From NCBI RefSeq assembly GCF_001905885.1, contig NZ_LIYH01000003.1, positions 434,001 to 498,000 of the forward strand: a stretch of 64,000 bases of DNA, written 5' to 3'. The notes below the pieces were generated by a model, which was not told where the DNA came from, did no database searches, and saw only the letters and a list, made by a program, of their open reading frames with translations. Positions 45,444 to 55,040 of the stretch are shown here, one piece after another. The first letter of the stretch is position 1; each line of letters starts with the position of its first letter. The position numbers and the translations under genes were made by a program. This DNA is from Streptomyces sp. CB03234. Its GTDB lineage: Bacteria > Actinomycetota > Actinomycetes > Streptomycetales > Streptomycetaceae.

Positions 45444-46423
45444 ACGTCCTCGCCCTCCTTCTGTACGTCGCCGTCGCCGTCTCGTCGGCCCTGCTCATCA
45501 ACGGGGTGGCCGCCTCCCGTCGCGGCCCCGGCGGCTCCCTCCACCACCGAGTGGAGGCCGCGTTCCTGAACGGCGGGCCCGCCCGGGTCGTCGACTCCGC
45601 GCTCGCCGCACTCGCCGCGGACGGCCGCGTGGCCGTCGGCGGGCCGGGCATCGTGCACGTGGTACGCCCGGTCGGCCACGACCCCGTCGAGCGCGCCGTG
45701 CTGCACGAGCTCGCCGCCGCGCCCAGCGGCGCGCTGCACCTCGTACGGCTCACCGCCATGCGCAACCCCGCCGTGCAGGAGATCGGCGACCGGCTCGCCG
45801 CCCGCGGGCTGATCGTGCCGCGCCGCGCGGGGCGCACCTGGCGCCGGTGGGCCACCATCCAGGCAGGTGCCTGCTTCCTGCTCATCTTCGGCTCCATCGC
45901 CGCGACCGTCGCCGAGTACGCCACCGCCGAGTTCGGTGACATGCCGTTCCCCTTCGTCATCAAGGTGCTGCCTGCCCTGCTGGCCGGCCTGGTCATCGGG
46001 ATGGTCTGCGGCGGCGTCAGCAGCCGCCGGGTCACCGGCGCGGGCCGCCGGGCCCTCGCCGCGTACCGCAGGGCCCACGCCCACCTGATCGAGCCGGGGG
46101 ACCTGGTGGCGCTGCACGGACTGCGCGCGCTGCCCGACCCGGTGCTGCAGGGCCAACTGCTCGCGGCGGCGCGGATGTACGACCGGAGACGCGACGGAGG
46201 AGGCACTCAGCCGGACGAGCTGTTCGCGACCACGACGGTCACCGTGTGGTGCGCGAGCGCCGACACGGGCGGTTCGAGCTGCGGGGGCGGCGGTGGAGGC
46301 GGCGGGGGCGGCGGAGGCTCGGCCTGCAGCGGCGGGTCGAGCTGCGGAAGCGGCGGCGGAGGGGGCGGAGGCGGAGGCGGCGGCTCCAGCTGCGGCGGCG
46401 GAGGGGGCGGAGGCGGCGACTGA
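45440..46423 (+). CDS. TIGR04222-domain membrane protein with Gly/Cys-rich tail; candidate MNIO substrate
   Basis: The GTG start overlaps the MNIO stop, with GGGGAGG 9 bases upstream, so the two are translationally coupled. The 327-residue protein has a TM at 3-22, a TIGR04222-like domain ([24 protein letters not shown] ... [39 protein letters not shown], about 35-125) and two TMs (about 138-160 and 170-193). A cytoplasmic-type helical part follows, then residues 277-327, which are almost only Gly with Ser-Ser-Cys or Ser-Ala-Cys motifs (Cys281, 296, 302, 318). TIGR04222 proteins are known, from memory, to end in such tails. I infer that the Cys motifs are modified by the neighbouring enzyme. 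Confidence 0.85.
   Translation: MNVLALLLYVAVAVSSALLINGVAASRRGPGGSLHHRVEAAFLNGGPARVVDSALAALAADGRVAVGGPGIVHVVRPVGHDPVERAVLHELAAAPSGALHLVRLTAMRNPAVQEIGDRLAARGLIVPRRAGRTWRRWATIQAGACFLLIFGSIAATVAEYATAEFGDMPFPFVIKVLPALLAGLVIGMVCGGVSSRRVTGAGRRALAAYRRAHAHLIEPGDLVALHGLRALPDPVLQGQLLAAARMYDRRRDGGGTQPDELFATTTVTVWCASADTGGSSCGGGGGGGGGGGGSACSGGSSCGSGGGGGGGGGGGSSCGGGGGGGGD
46268..46420 (+). repeat. Sequence encoding the Gly/Ser/Cys low-complexity tail
   Basis: This G-rich stretch encodes four Ser-(Ser/Ala)-Cys motifs separated by runs of up to 12 glycines. Codons GGC and GGA alternate irregularly, so the repeat is kept at protein level rather than as perfect DNA copies. Replication slippage could change its length. 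Confidence 0.8.
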
Positions 46424-46527
46424 TGGCGCCCGTAACCCACCAACGTACCAACTCGGCAAGGGAGTTGGGGGAGGGTCCGGCAACCGTCCCTTCGAGCGCC
46501 GCGCCGCCCGCTAGCGTGCGGCGCATC

Positions 46528-47103
46528 ATGCGACCGCTCACCGGCACCGTCCTGGTCGTCGTCGCCCTGACGGCGACCATCGCCGCCCTCGTCTTCCCCG
46601 TCTGGTCCTACGCCGACCGCGCCGGCACACCCCCCGCCCGCCTGGCGGCCGGTTCCGTACCCACCCGGTGGGGCCCGCTGTCCGCCGCCGACCGCGACTT
46701 CGTCGTCCGCGTCCGGCTGACCGGCCTCTGGGCGCTGCCTGCCGCCCAGCAGGCCACCGGCCGCGCGCCCAGCCGCGCCGTCGAGGCCGCCGGGCGGCAC
46801 CTGGCGACCGACCACACCTACCTCGGCGTCCGCGTCCGTGACGTCGCCGCCCGGCTCCGGCTGGCGCTGCCGAGCCGGCCCACCGCCGAGCAGCGGACCT
46901 GGCTCGACCGGTTGACGGAGGCGCAGGGACGCGCGTACGAGGAGCTGTTCGCCACCGTCCTGCGCCGGGACCACGGCACCCTCTTCTCCGTCGCCGCCGA
47001 GATCCGGGCCACCACCCGCAACACCCTCGTCCGGGCGCTCGCCGACGACGCCGTACGACTCCTCCTGGCCGACCTCAACGCCCTGGAAACGTCCGTATCG
47101 TGA
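46528..47103 (+). CDS. DUF4142-like membrane-anchored protein, copy 2
   Basis: The 191-residue protein is a clear paralog of 43090-43860: [24 protein letters not shown] corresponds to the TM of copy 1, and WGPLSAADRDFVVRVRLTGLWALPAAQQATGRAPSRAVEAAGRHLATDH to its DUF4142 domain. It lacks the Pro/Ser/Thr-rich tail of copy 1. ATG 46528 is preferred; a GTG at 46516 is in frame. It lies between the tailed TIGR04222 gene and a second TIGR04222 gene. The extracytoplasmic domain probably faces the same compartment as the partners. Confidence 0.8.
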   Translation: MRPLTGTVLVVVALTATIAALVFPVWSYADRAGTPPARLAAGSVPTRWGPLSAADRDFVVRVRLTGLWALPAAQQATGRAPSRAVEAAGRHLATDHTYLGVRVRDVAARLRLALPSRPTAEQRTWLDRLTEAQGRAYEELFATVLRRDHGTLFSVAAEIRATTRNTLVRALADDAVRLLLADLNALETSVS

Positions 47104-47147
47104 AAACCCTGTGGCGCCGCACCCGCCGCTTCGCATAGAACTCGGGC

Positions 47148-47906
47148 ATGTTCTGGGTGCCCTTCCTGCTGGTGACCTGGGCCGCGGCGGCCGTCAGCTG
47201 TGCGCGGCTGTGCCTGGCCGCCGTCGAGGCCGCCCAGCCGGTTCCCCCTGCCGCACAGGACGGTGACCGCGAACTGAACCTGTACGAGGCCGCGTTCCTG
47301 GCCGGCGGCCCGCAGCGGGTCACCGAGCTGACCCTGGTGTCGATGCACCGGCGGCGACGGCTGTGGCTCGCCCACACCGGCTGGGCGACGCTCGTCGACC
47401 CGGATCCGGAGGGGGCGGACGACCTGGAGCGTTCCGTGATCGGCGCGATCGGGCCCGAGGGGCAGTCGCGGATAGCGGCGGTACGCGCCGCGGCGTCGGC
47501 CGCCGACGCGGTACGGGCGCTCGCCGACCGGCTCGTCGCGGCGGGCCTCGCCGTGCCCGACGCCGCCCGGTCCGGCATCGTCGCCGCACTGCGGGCCGTG
47601 CGCCGCTCCGCCGCCCTGACCGTGGCGCTCGCGGCGGCCACCGTGCTGCTGCTGCCCGCCGGACACGCGCCGGACGCACGTGCCATGGCCTGGTTCGCGC
47701 TCCCGCTCGTCCTCACGCTCGGCTGCCTCGTCATCGCGCGCATCGAGGTCCACCCGTACACGCGGTGGGCCTCCCCCGCCGGGCAGAGCCTGCTGACGAA
47801 GGTGAGGGTGGGCCCGTGCGACCCGCTCGCCGCCGTCGCCATCGGCGGGGTCCGCGCCCTGGACGACCCGGCGCTGCGCGCGGCGCTCGCACCGGGGCAG
47901 CGGTAG
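47148..47906 (+). CDS. TIGR04222-domain membrane protein without tail
   Basis: The 252-residue protein has an N-terminal TM (FLLVTWAAAAVSCARLCLAAV) and the same motif seen in the tailed protein: LNLYEAAFLAGGPQRVTELTLVSM, with RVRAAASAADAV-like helices. Two further TMs follow (SAALTVALAAATVLLLPAGHA, MAWFALPLVLTLGCLVIA). The C-terminus ends GGVRALDDPALRAALAPGQR with no Gly/Cys tail. It is a paralog of 45440-46423 that cannot be a substrate of the same kind. It may form a complex with the tailed protein or act as an anchor. Confidence 0.8.
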   Translation: MFWVPFLLVTWAAAAVSCARLCLAAVEAAQPVPPAAQDGDRELNLYEAAFLAGGPQRVTELTLVSMHRRRRLWLAHTGWATLVDPDPEGADDLERSVIGAIGPEGQSRIAAVRAAASAADAVRALADRLVAAGLAVPDAARSGIVAALRAVRRSAALTVALAAATVLLLPAGHAPDARAMAWFALPLVLTLGCLVIARIEVHPYTRWASPAGQSLLTKVRVGPCDPLAAVAIGGVRALDDPALRAALAPGQR

Positions 47907-47923
47907 GGACGCCTGAAAGGACG

Positions 47924-47957
47924 CGGGTGCGGCGCGCGTTCACGCGCGCCGCACCCG
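47924..47957 (+). terminator. Hairpin closing the MNIO-TIGR04222 block
   Basis: 47924-47938 pairs perfectly with 47943-47957 (15 bp, 4-base loop TTCA), 17 bp after the last stop codon. It marks the likely end of the 43.1-47.9 kb transcription unit. Confidence 0.75.
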
Positions 47958-48081
47958 GAGCCGGACCCGGTGTCGCTGGAGCGGCGGGCGCGCGGGCCCG
48001 CCGTCTGATCTTCCGGGTCGGTGGGTGACGCGCGGGGGCGGTTCCCCCCGCACCGTCACCAGGTCGGTCAGGTCAGGGCCC

Positions 48082-48795
48082 TCAGGCGAGACCCGCGACC
48101 AGATCCGCGACCGACTTGCGCCGGCCGGTGTAGAACGGGACCTCCTCGCGGACGTGCATCCGCGCCTCGGAGCCGCGCAGGTGACGCATCAGGTCCACGA
48201 TCCGGTACAGCTCGTCCGCCTCGAAGGCGAGGAGCCACTCGTAGTCGCCCAGCGAGAACGAGGCGACCGTGTTGGCGCGCACGTCCGGGAAGCCGCGGGC
48301 CATCTTGCCGTGGTCGGCGAGCATCCGCCGCCGGTCCTCGTCCGGCAGCAGGTACCAGTCGTAGGAGCGCACGAACGGATACACCGACACGTAGTCGCGC
48401 GGCGTCTCGTCGGCGAGGAAGGCCGGGATGTGGGACCGGTTGAACTCGGCGGGGCGGTGCAGCGCCATGTTGGACCACACCGGCTCCAGCGCGCGGCCCA
48501 GCTTGGTGCGGCGGAAGAGGTTGTACGCCTCCTGGAGCGCGTCCGAGGTCTCGGCGTGCCACCAGATCATCAGGTCGGCGTCGGCGCGCAGACCCGACAC
48601 GTCGTACGTGCCACGGACGGTGATGTCCTTGGCGGCGAGCTGGTCGAACAGCTCCTGGACCTCGTCGGCGTAGCCGGTCCGGTCCTCGGGCAGGACGTCG
48701 CGCAGCTTGAAGACGGACCACAGGGTGTAGCGGATGACCTCGTTGAGGTCCTTCGCCTTCTTACCGGCGTTCGGGATCTTTTCGGGCGCACTCAT
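48082..48795 (-). CDS. hemQ: Coproheme decarboxylase HemQ (ChdC)
   Basis: HemQ decarboxylates coprohaem III to haem b with peroxide, the last step of the coproporphyrin-dependent route of actinobacteria and firmicutes. The 237-residue protein (from ATG 48795) has [31 protein letters not shown], the active-loop Tyr region [23 protein letters not shown] and the haem-ligand His in HGKMARGF. Alternative GTG 48816 would overlap hemG. It is 4 bp downstream of hemG on the same strand, clearly one operon. Confidence 0.94.
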   Translation of the reverse strand: MSAPEKIPNAGKKAKDLNEVIRYTLWSVFKLRDVLPEDRTGYADEVQELFDQLAAKDITVRGTYDVSGLRADADLMIWWHAETSDALQEAYNLFRRTKLGRALEPVWSNMALHRPAEFNRSHIPAFLADETPRDYVSVYPFVRSYDWYLLPDEDRRRMLADHGKMARGFPDVRANTVASFSLGDYEWLLAFEADELYRIVDLMRHLRGSEARMHVREEVPFYTGRRKSVADLVAGLA

Positions 48796-48799
48796 AGGG

Positions 48800-50248
48800 C
48801 TATTCTCGCTCGTCACTCAGGGTGCCGTGCGCCAGGGTCGGCGTGGCGAGGATCTCGTCCGCCGCGCGCCACGCGCTCGCGATGGTCGCGGGGATGCCGA
48901 CACCGTCATACACCGCCCCGCAGACGCGCAGGCGGGGGAGCTTGGCGACGGCGTCGCGGATGCGGGCGACCCGGGCGAGGTGGCCCACGGGGTACTGCGG
49001 CAGGCCGCCTATCCACCGGGTGACCTCTGTGGCGACGGGCCGGGCGGCCAGCCCGGTGGCGTCGGCGAGGTCCTTCAGGGATACGGAGACGAGGTCGGCG
49101 TCCTCGCGGTGCAGGTGCTCCTCCTCGCCGTACCGGCCGACGGAGGTGCGCAGCACGACGAGGTCCCCGGATCCCTCGTCGGTCCACTTCCACTTCTGGG
49201 AGGAGAACGTGGACGCCTTGATGGTGCGGCCGTCGACGGGCGGGACGAGGAACCCGGAGCCGGCGGGCAGAACGCCTGCCAGGTCGGAGCGCCGGAAGGC
49301 GAGGGTGACCAGGGCCATCGACGCGTACTCCACGGCGGCCAGCTCGGCGGCGGCGGCCGGGGACTCGGCGGCGAGCAGCTCGGAGGCGGACCAGGCGGGG
49401 GTCGCGACGATCACCGCGTCGGCGTGCAGGACCCGGTCGCCGGTACGGATGTCCCAGCCTCCCCGGGCCGCTCGGGTCAGGGCGTGGACGGGCGTGTCGG
49501 TGAGGACCTCGCCGCCCTGGGCGGTGATGGCGTCGGCGACGGCGCCGGGAAGCGTGCCGATGCCGCCCGCGATGCCCATGAAGGCGGGCCCGGTCTGCTG
49601 CTGGGCGCCCTGCTGGAGGGAGCGCACCGCCTCGGTGAGCGTGCCGTGGGCGCGGGCGGCCTCGAAGAGCTTGGGCACGGCGGCGCGCATCGAGATGGCG
49701 TACGCGTCGCCCGCGTACACCCCGCCGAGGAGCGGTTCGACGAGCCGGTCGACGACCTCTCGGCCGAGGCGGTCGGCGACATACCGGCCGACGGCGACGT
49801 CGTCCCCGAGGGCGGCGGGGTCGGCGGGGGGCAGGTCCCGCTCGTGCTCGATACGGGCGAGGCCCTCGGCGGTCAGGAGGCCCGCGACGGCGGCCGCGTC
49901 GCCGGGAACGCCCATGACGTGCCCCTTGGGCATCGGCCGGAGCGCGTCACGGGTCCAGACGGCGGCGCTGGTGGTGGCGGGCGGCTGGAGCCGGTCGCCG
50001 AGGCCGACGGCGCGGGCGAGGACGATCGCCTCGGGGCGGCGGGCGAGCATCGACTCGGCGCCGAGGTCGACGGGGGCGCCGGCGATCTCCCCGGCGTGGA
50101 GCTTGCCGCCGAGCCGGGTGGTGGCCTCCAGCAAGGTCACGCGCCGCCCGGCGGTGATCAGCCGGTGGGCGGCGGCGAGGCCCGCGATACCGCCGCCGAT
50201 GACGACGACATGGCCGCTCTCGGGTGTGTCCCCAGTGTCCGCGTTCAT
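48800..50248 (-). CDS. hemG: Coproporphyrinogen III / protoporphyrinogen oxidase HemG (HemY/CgoX type)
   Basis: The 482-residue FAD enzyme oxidises coproporphyrinogen III in organisms with HemQ. It has the dinucleotide-binding [18 protein letters not shown] at the N-terminus, [33 protein letters not shown] in the middle and [28 protein letters not shown] near the C-terminus (the FAD-binding G-x-G-x-x). ATG 50248 follows AGGGGGC. The gene is upstream of hemQ with 4 bp between, and hemE lies 2.5 kb away on the same strand. Confidence 0.94.
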   Translation of the reverse strand: MNADTGDTPESGHVVVIGGGIAGLAAAHRLITAGRRVTLLEATTRLGGKLHAGEIAGAPVDLGAESMLARRPEAIVLARAVGLGDRLQPPATTSAAVWTRDALRPMPKGHVMGVPGDAAAVAGLLTAEGLARIEHERDLPPADPAALGDDVAVGRYVADRLGREVVDRLVEPLLGGVYAGDAYAISMRAAVPKLFEAARAHGTLTEAVRSLQQGAQQQTGPAFMGIAGGIGTLPGAVADAITAQGGEVLTDTPVHALTRAARGGWDIRTGDRVLHADAVIVATPAWSASELLAAESPAAAAELAAVEYASMALVTLAFRRSDLAGVLPAGSGFLVPPVDGRTIKASTFSSQKWKWTDEGSGDLVVLRTSVGRYGEEEHLHREDADLVSVSLKDLADATGLAARPVATEVTRWIGGLPQYPVGHLARVARIRDAVAKLPRLRVCGAVYDGVGIPATIASAWRAADEILATPTLAHGTLSDERE

Positions 50249-50387
50249 GCCCCCTACTCTCTCAAACGCCTCTGACACACCGTTCCGAGTCCTGACCGTG
50301 ACCGGTTCGTGAGCCGCTCACCGGCAACCGGTCCCCTCCCCCACACGTCCAACAGGCACACCATTCGCCATGTGGACCGGGGGGATC

Positions 50388-51305
50388 ATGCGCGCACGTC
50401 GTCACAGATTCGCGGCCGTACTTCTGCTCACCGCCTCGCTCGCGCTCGCCGGGTGCGGCGCGTCGGGCGAGAACAGCGCCGCCGACCAGAAGGCCGTCGG
50501 CAGTCCGGAGGCGGACTCGGGGTACGCGGCGGACAAGCCGGCCGCCGGCGGCGCCAAGGCACGTCCGTCCGCGCCGCCGAAGCAACCCCAGCACGTGATC
50601 CGTACCGCGGAGCTCTCCGTCGAGGTCGAGGACGCCACGGCGGCACTGACGAAGGCCCGCTCGGTCGTCGGGACCTCGGGCGGGCATGTCGAGAACGAGA
50701 CGACCGAGCGCGTCGACGACGACCACGTGACCTCGCGGATCGTGCTGCGCGTGCCGCAGTCGGCGTACGACTCGGTGCTGAAGGAGCTGGCCGGTACCGG
50801 CAAACTCCTCTCGCGCAAGGCGGACGCCAAGGACGTCACCGACCAGGTCGTCGACGTGGAGAGCCGGATCGCCACGCAGCGGGCGAGCGTCGCGCGGGTG
50901 CGGGAGCTGATGGACCGGGCGACGAAGCTGAGCGACGTGGTGACCCTGGAGGCGCAGCTCAGCAGCCGTCAGGCGGACCTGGAGTCGCTGCTGGCCCAGC
51001 AGGCGGCCCTGAAGGACCGTACGTCGATGGCGACGATCACGCTGAACCTCAGCGAGCCGGAGAAACCGGCCGAGGAGCCGGCCGACGACGGCCCGGGCTT
51101 CGGGGACGCGCTGAGCGGCGGCTGGAACGCGCTGGTGACGACCGCGAAGTGGGTGGGGATCGTGCTGCTCGCGGTGGCGCCGTGGGCGGTGGTGTTCCTC
51201 GTGGCGTACGCCGTGTGGCGGTGGCTGGTGCGGCCGTGGATGGCGAGGCGTACGGCCTTCCCGGACGCCACGGACGTCAGGGACTCGGACACCGCCTCGT
51301 CGTAG
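50388..51305 (+). CDS. DUF4349 lipoprotein
   Basis: The 305-residue protein has a lipoprotein signal (RRHRFAAVLLLTASLALAGCGAS, lipobox LAGC) and a linker. The DUF4349 domain follows (VIRTAELSVEVEDATAALTKARSVVGTSGGHVENETTER ... IVLRVPQSAYDSVLKELAGTGKLLSRKADAKDVTDQVVDVESRI) with a coiled coil after it, and then a C-terminal TM (WVGIVLLAVAPWAVVFLVAYAVWRWLV). It is anchored at both ends of the membrane face. Its role is unknown. ATG 50388 is preferred; ATG 50370 is in frame. It is divergent from hemG. Confidence 0.85.
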   Translation: MRARRHRFAAVLLLTASLALAGCGASGENSAADQKAVGSPEADSGYAADKPAAGGAKARPSAPPKQPQHVIRTAELSVEVEDATAALTKARSVVGTSGGHVENETTERVDDDHVTSRIVLRVPQSAYDSVLKELAGTGKLLSRKADAKDVTDQVVDVESRIATQRASVARVRELMDRATKLSDVVTLEAQLSSRQADLESLLAQQAALKDRTSMATITLNLSEPEKPAEEPADDGPGFGDALSGGWNALVTTAKWVGIVLLAVAPWAVVFLVAYAVWRWLVRPWMARRTAFPDATDVRDSDTASS

Positions 51306-51306
51306 C

Positions 51307-52710
51307 GTGTCCCGCATGGGACAGCTGGGACGAGAACGACTGGTGATCATCGGCGGGGACGCGGCGGGCATGTCCGCCGCGTCGCAGGCCCGGCGGCTGA
51401 AGGGCCCGGACGAGCTGGAGATCCTCGCGTTCGAGCGCGGGCACTTCACCTCGTACTCGGCGTGCGGGATTCCGTACTGGGTCGGCGGTGACGTCGACGG
51501 GCCGGAGCGGCTCATCGCGCGTACGCCCGAGGCGCACCGGGAGCGCGGTATCGACCTGCGGCTGCGGACGGAGGTGACCGAACTCGACGTGGACGGCGGC
51601 CGGGTGCGCACCCGGGACGCGGAGTCGGGCGCCGAGGAGTGGACGGGCTACGACAAGCTGGTGATCGCGACCGGCGCCCGCCCGGTGCGGCCGCCGCTGC
51701 CGGGCATCGACGCGGCGGGCGTCCACGGGGTGCAGACCCTGGACGACGGGCAGGCGCTGCTGTCCACGCTGACCGCGCTGAACGGCACGCCAGGGCGGCG
51801 CGCGGTGGTCGTCGGCGCCGGGTACATCGGCGTGGAGATGGCGGAGGCGCTGCTGAAGCGCGGCTACGAGGTGACCGTCCTCAACCGGGGCGAACAGCCG
51901 ATGTCGACGCTCGACCCGGACATGGGGCGGCTGGTGCACGAGGCGATGGACGGCCTCGGCATCACCACGGTCGGCGGCGCGGAGGTCACCAAGATCCTCA
52001 CCGGTGGCGACGGGCGGGTACGGGCGGTGGCGACGGAGGACGCCGAGTACCCGGCCGATGTGGTCGTGCTGGGCCTGGGCGTGGAACCCGAGACGACCCT
52101 GGCGCGCGCGGCGGGGCTGCCGCTCGGCGCGTACGGCGGGCTGCTCACCGACCTGTCGATGCGGGTGCGCGGCCGGGAGAACGTCTGGGCCGGCGGCGAC
52201 TGCGTCGAGGTGCTGGACCTGGTCTCCGGCCGCGAGCGGCACATGCCGCTGGGCACGCACGCCAACAAGCACGGCCAGGTCATCGGCGCCAACGTGGGCG
52301 GCGGGTACGGCACGTTCCCGGGCGTGGTCGGTACAGCGGTCAGCAAGGTCTGCTCGCTGGAGATCGCCCGCACGGGCCTGCGCGAGCGGGACGCTCTCGC
52401 CGTGGGGCTCCGGTTCGTCACGGTGACGGTCGAGTCGACGAGCCGCGCCGGGTACTACCCGGGCGCGGCGCCGATGACGGTCAAGATGCTCGCCGAGCGC
52501 CGTACGGGCCGGCTGCTGGGCTGCCAGATCGTGGGCCGCGAGGGCGCGGCGAAGCGGGTGGACATCGCGGCGGTGGCCCTGACTGCCGGGATGACGGTCG
52601 AGCAGATCACCGCCCTGGACCTGGGCTACGCCCCGCCGTTCTCCCCGGTCTGGGACCCGGTCCAGGTGGCTGCCCGCAAGGCCGTGACGGCGGTGCGGGC
52701 AGCCGGCTGA
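51307..52710 (+). CDS. FAD-dependent oxidoreductase of the CoA-disulfide reductase type
   Basis: The 467-residue protein has two Rossmann motifs (LVIIGGDAAGMSAASQARR and AVVVGAGYIGVEMAEALL), ATGARPVRPPLPGI, VWAGGDCVEV, and a dimerisation domain with GCQIVGREGAAKRVD. The Cys in FTSYSACGIPYWVGG sits where CoA-disulfide reductases have their single redox Cys. It would reduce CoA disulfide, a related persulfide or O2. GTG 51307 and ATG 51316 are both possible starts. It converges on hemE with 2 bp between. Confidence 0.88.
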   Translation: MSRMGQLGRERLVIIGGDAAGMSAASQARRLKGPDELEILAFERGHFTSYSACGIPYWVGGDVDGPERLIARTPEAHRERGIDLRLRTEVTELDVDGGRVRTRDAESGAEEWTGYDKLVIATGARPVRPPLPGIDAAGVHGVQTLDDGQALLSTLTALNGTPGRRAVVVGAGYIGVEMAEALLKRGYEVTVLNRGEQPMSTLDPDMGRLVHEAMDGLGITTVGGAEVTKILTGGDGRVRAVATEDAEYPADVVVLGLGVEPETTLARAAGLPLGAYGGLLTDLSMRVRGRENVWAGGDCVEVLDLVSGRERHMPLGTHANKHGQVIGANVGGGYGTFPGVVGTAVSKVCSLEIARTGLRERDALAVGLRFVTVTVESTSRAGYYPGAAPMTVKMLAERRTGRLLGCQIVGREGAAKRVDIAAVALTAGMTVEQITALDLGYAPPFSPVWDPVQVAARKAVTAVRAAG

Positions 52711-52712
52711 GG

Positions 52713-53777
52713 TCAGCGCGCGGTCTGGGTGTGGACGTACTCGACCAGGCGGGTCAGGGCGTCCGGGTGGGTGGTCGGCAGGACGCCGTGGCCGAGGTTG
52801 AAGACATGGCCCTCCAGCCCGGCGGCGGCGTCCAGGACCTCGCGGGTCTTGGTCTCGACCGCCTCGGGGGTGGAGAAGAGGACGGCCGGGTCGAGGTTGC
52901 CCTGCAGCGCCTTGCCGGGGCCCACCCGGCGGGCGGCCTCGTCCAGCGGGACGCGCCAGTCGACGCCCACCACGTCGGCGCCCGCCTCGCCCATCAGGCC
53001 GAGCAGCTCGCCCGTGCCGACACCGAAGTGGATGCGCGGTACGCCGTACCCCTCGACCGCCCGGAACACCTTCGCCGAGGCCGGCATGACCGAGCGGCGG
53101 TAGTCGGCCGGGGCGAGGGCGCCGACCCAGGAGTCGAAGACCTGGATCGCGGAGGCGCCGGCCTCGATCTGGACCTTCAGGAAGGCGGCGGTGATGTCGG
53201 CCAGGCGGTCCAGCAGGTCGGCCCACAGCTCGGGGTCGCCGTACATCAGGGCCTTGGTGTGCTCGTGGTTGCGCGACGGGCCGCCCTCGACGAGGTAGCT
53301 CGCGAGGGTGAAGGGCGCGCCGGCGAAGCCGATCAGCGGGGTGGTGCCGAGTTCGCCGGTCAGCATGCCGATCGCCTCAGTGACGTACCGGACGTCGTCG
53401 GGCGTGAGGGCGCGTAGCCGGTCGAGGTCGGCGCGGCGGCGGATCGGTTCGGCGACGACGGGGCCGACGCCCGGCTTGATGTCGAGGTCGATGCCGATGG
53501 CCTTCAGCGGGACGACGATGTCGCTGAAGAAGATCGCGGCGTCGACCTTGTGCCGCCGTACCGGCTGCAGGGTGATCTCGGTGACCAGCTCGGGCCGCAT
53601 GCACGACTCGAGCATGGGGATGCCTTCCCGGACCTTCAGGTACTCGGGCAGCGACCGTCCCGCCTGCCGCATGAACCACACGGGCGTGTGCGGCACGGGC
53701 TCGCGCCTGCACGCTTTCAGGAACGCGGAGTCGTAGGTCTTCGTCTGCTGGCCCGAAGGGCTGTCAATGGCACTCAC
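52713..53777 (-). CDS. hemE: Uroporphyrinogen III decarboxylase HemE
   Basis: HemE removes four acetate carboxyls from uroporphyrinogen III to give coproporphyrinogen III, the substrate of HemG here. The 354-residue protein has [35 protein letters not shown] with the catalytic Asp, [18 protein letters not shown], and [32 protein letters not shown] 53777 ([11 protein letters not shown]) is the usual family start, with GGGGC just upstream. It is divergent from the DUF3000 gene. Confidence 0.96.
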   Translation of the reverse strand: MSAIDSPSGQQTKTYDSAFLKACRREPVPHTPVWFMRQAGRSLPEYLKVREGIPMLESCMRPELVTEITLQPVRRHKVDAAIFFSDIVVPLKAIGIDLDIKPGVGPVVAEPIRRRADLDRLRALTPDDVRYVTEAIGMLTGELGTTPLIGFAGAPFTLASYLVEGGPSRNHEHTKALMYGDPELWADLLDRLADITAAFLKVQIEAGASAIQVFDSWVGALAPADYRRSVMPASAKVFRAVEGYGVPRIHFGVGTGELLGLMGEAGADVVGVDWRVPLDEAARRVGPGKALQGNLDPAVLFSTPEAVETKTREVLDAAAGLEGHVFNLGHGVLPTTHPDALTRLVEYVHTQTAR

Positions 53778-53868
53778 GCCCCGAATCTTCGCATGTGCGG
53801 CCAAGCGGCTCGCGTGGTGAGGGTGTCCCTCCCTGCGCGAGGCCGTCCTTCCGCCTACTCTTCCCCGC

Positions 53869-54546
53869 ATGGCTGCGGCTCAGGGACAGTTCTCCGATCA
53901 CTCCGACGACGCCGAAGGAACGAACGACAGGGAGGGTACGTCCGTGCCGCCCGCCTTCCGGCTGGCGGTCGACGCGCTGCGCGGGGCGCGGCTGCGGCCG
54001 GAGATCGAGATCGAACCGTCCCGGCCGCCGCAGCGGCTCGCCCCGTACGCGTACGCCCTGGAGGCGGCGGTCGTCGACGGCGAGGAGGACCTGGCGGACG
54101 GCCGCCTCGTGCTGCTGCACGACCCGGCCGGTCACGAGGCCTGGCAGGGCACCTTCCGGCTGGTGACGCTGGTACGGGCGGAGCTGGAGCCCGAGATGGC
54201 GGCCGACCCGCTGCTGCCGGAGGTGTCCTGGTCGTGGCTGACGGGCGCGCTGGAGGCGCGGGGCCTGTCGTACGAGGAGGCTTCGGGCACCGTCACCCGT
54301 GCGGGGTCTCACTACTTCGGTGGACTCGCGGAACGCCGCCCGGCGACGCAGATCGAGATCCGGGCGTCCTGGACGCCGCGCGAGGGCCGGGGCGGGGTGC
54401 CGGACACGGCGGCGCACCTGGCGGCCTGGTGCGACCTGCTGTGCCAGATCGCGGGCCTGCCGCCGTCGGTGCCGGGCGGCCCGCTGGACCAGAGCTCGGC
54501 GGCCGTGGTCTCCCTCCCCCAGCGCCGCGGCCCCCAACACCCGTAG
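53869..54546 (+). CDS. DUF3000 family protein
   Basis: This 225-residue cytoplasmic protein matches DUF3000, found in actinobacteria next to hemE and the rnd locus. Recognisable parts: [105 protein letters not shown]-like [24 protein letters not shown]. Function unknown. ATG 53869 lies 91 bp from the divergent hemE start. It lies just before a long repeat-bearing intergenic region. Confidence 0.88.
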   Translation: MAAAQGQFSDHSDDAEGTNDREGTSVPPAFRLAVDALRGARLRPEIEIEPSRPPQRLAPYAYALEAAVVDGEEDLADGRLVLLHDPAGHEAWQGTFRLVTLVRAELEPEMAADPLLPEVSWSWLTGALEARGLSYEEASGTVTRAGSHYFGGLAERRPATQIEIRASWTPREGRGGVPDTAAHLAAWCDLLCQIAGLPPSVPGGPLDQSSAAVVSLPQRRGPQHP

Positions 54547-54720
54547 GGCCCCACCCTCCGCGCCACCCGGTCCCGCCCCACGGCACCCCCGCGCCCTGCG
54601 GGCCCCGCCGGGGCGGCTCCTGCCCCCGCGGGGCACCTGCCCGGGACGGCTCCCCCCGTTGTGGGCAGTCGTCCGCAGGGGGACGCACTGCGGGGGCCCG
54701 CGCCCTGGACGGCTCCCCCC

Positions 54721-55040
54721 TCGTTGTGGGCAGTCGTCCCGCTGGGGCGGGACGGGTGGGCACAACGGGACCGGGGCGGTGCCCTGCCGGCGGTTCCACC
54801 CGGTGCGGTGACCGTTCCCGGTACGCCCCGGGGGCGGTGCCGCTCCCGCCGGTGGCGCCGGTGCGGGTCGGTGCCTGCCGGTGGGTGGGGGGCGGGGCCC
54901 CTCCGGGCTCACCTCCTCGAGGCCGGCGGCCTTGGGTCCCGGCATAGGGAGCCGTTCCAGCGCCGCCAACCTCTGCGGGGGCGACCCTGCACGGCCCCAC
55001 CCCGGCCGGTGGCCATCTGCGGGCCGGTGGGAGGCGGGGG
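54721..55040 (+). repeat. Dispersed intergenic element, copy 1 (inverted with respect to copy 2)
   Basis: It starts with the hairpin CGTTGTG...CACAACG (54722-54768), which has an inner stem GTCCCGC/GCGGGAC. It continues through shared blocks: GTTCCCGGTACGCCCC, CCTCCGGGCTCACCTCCTCG, and a run around 54972-55030 with ACCTCTGCGGGGGCGACCCTG. By eye, the block 54876-55030 is about 90% identical to the reverse complement of 61105-61265. No ORF or transposase is inside, so it resembles a MITE or repetitive-palindrome element. Confidence 0.75.
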
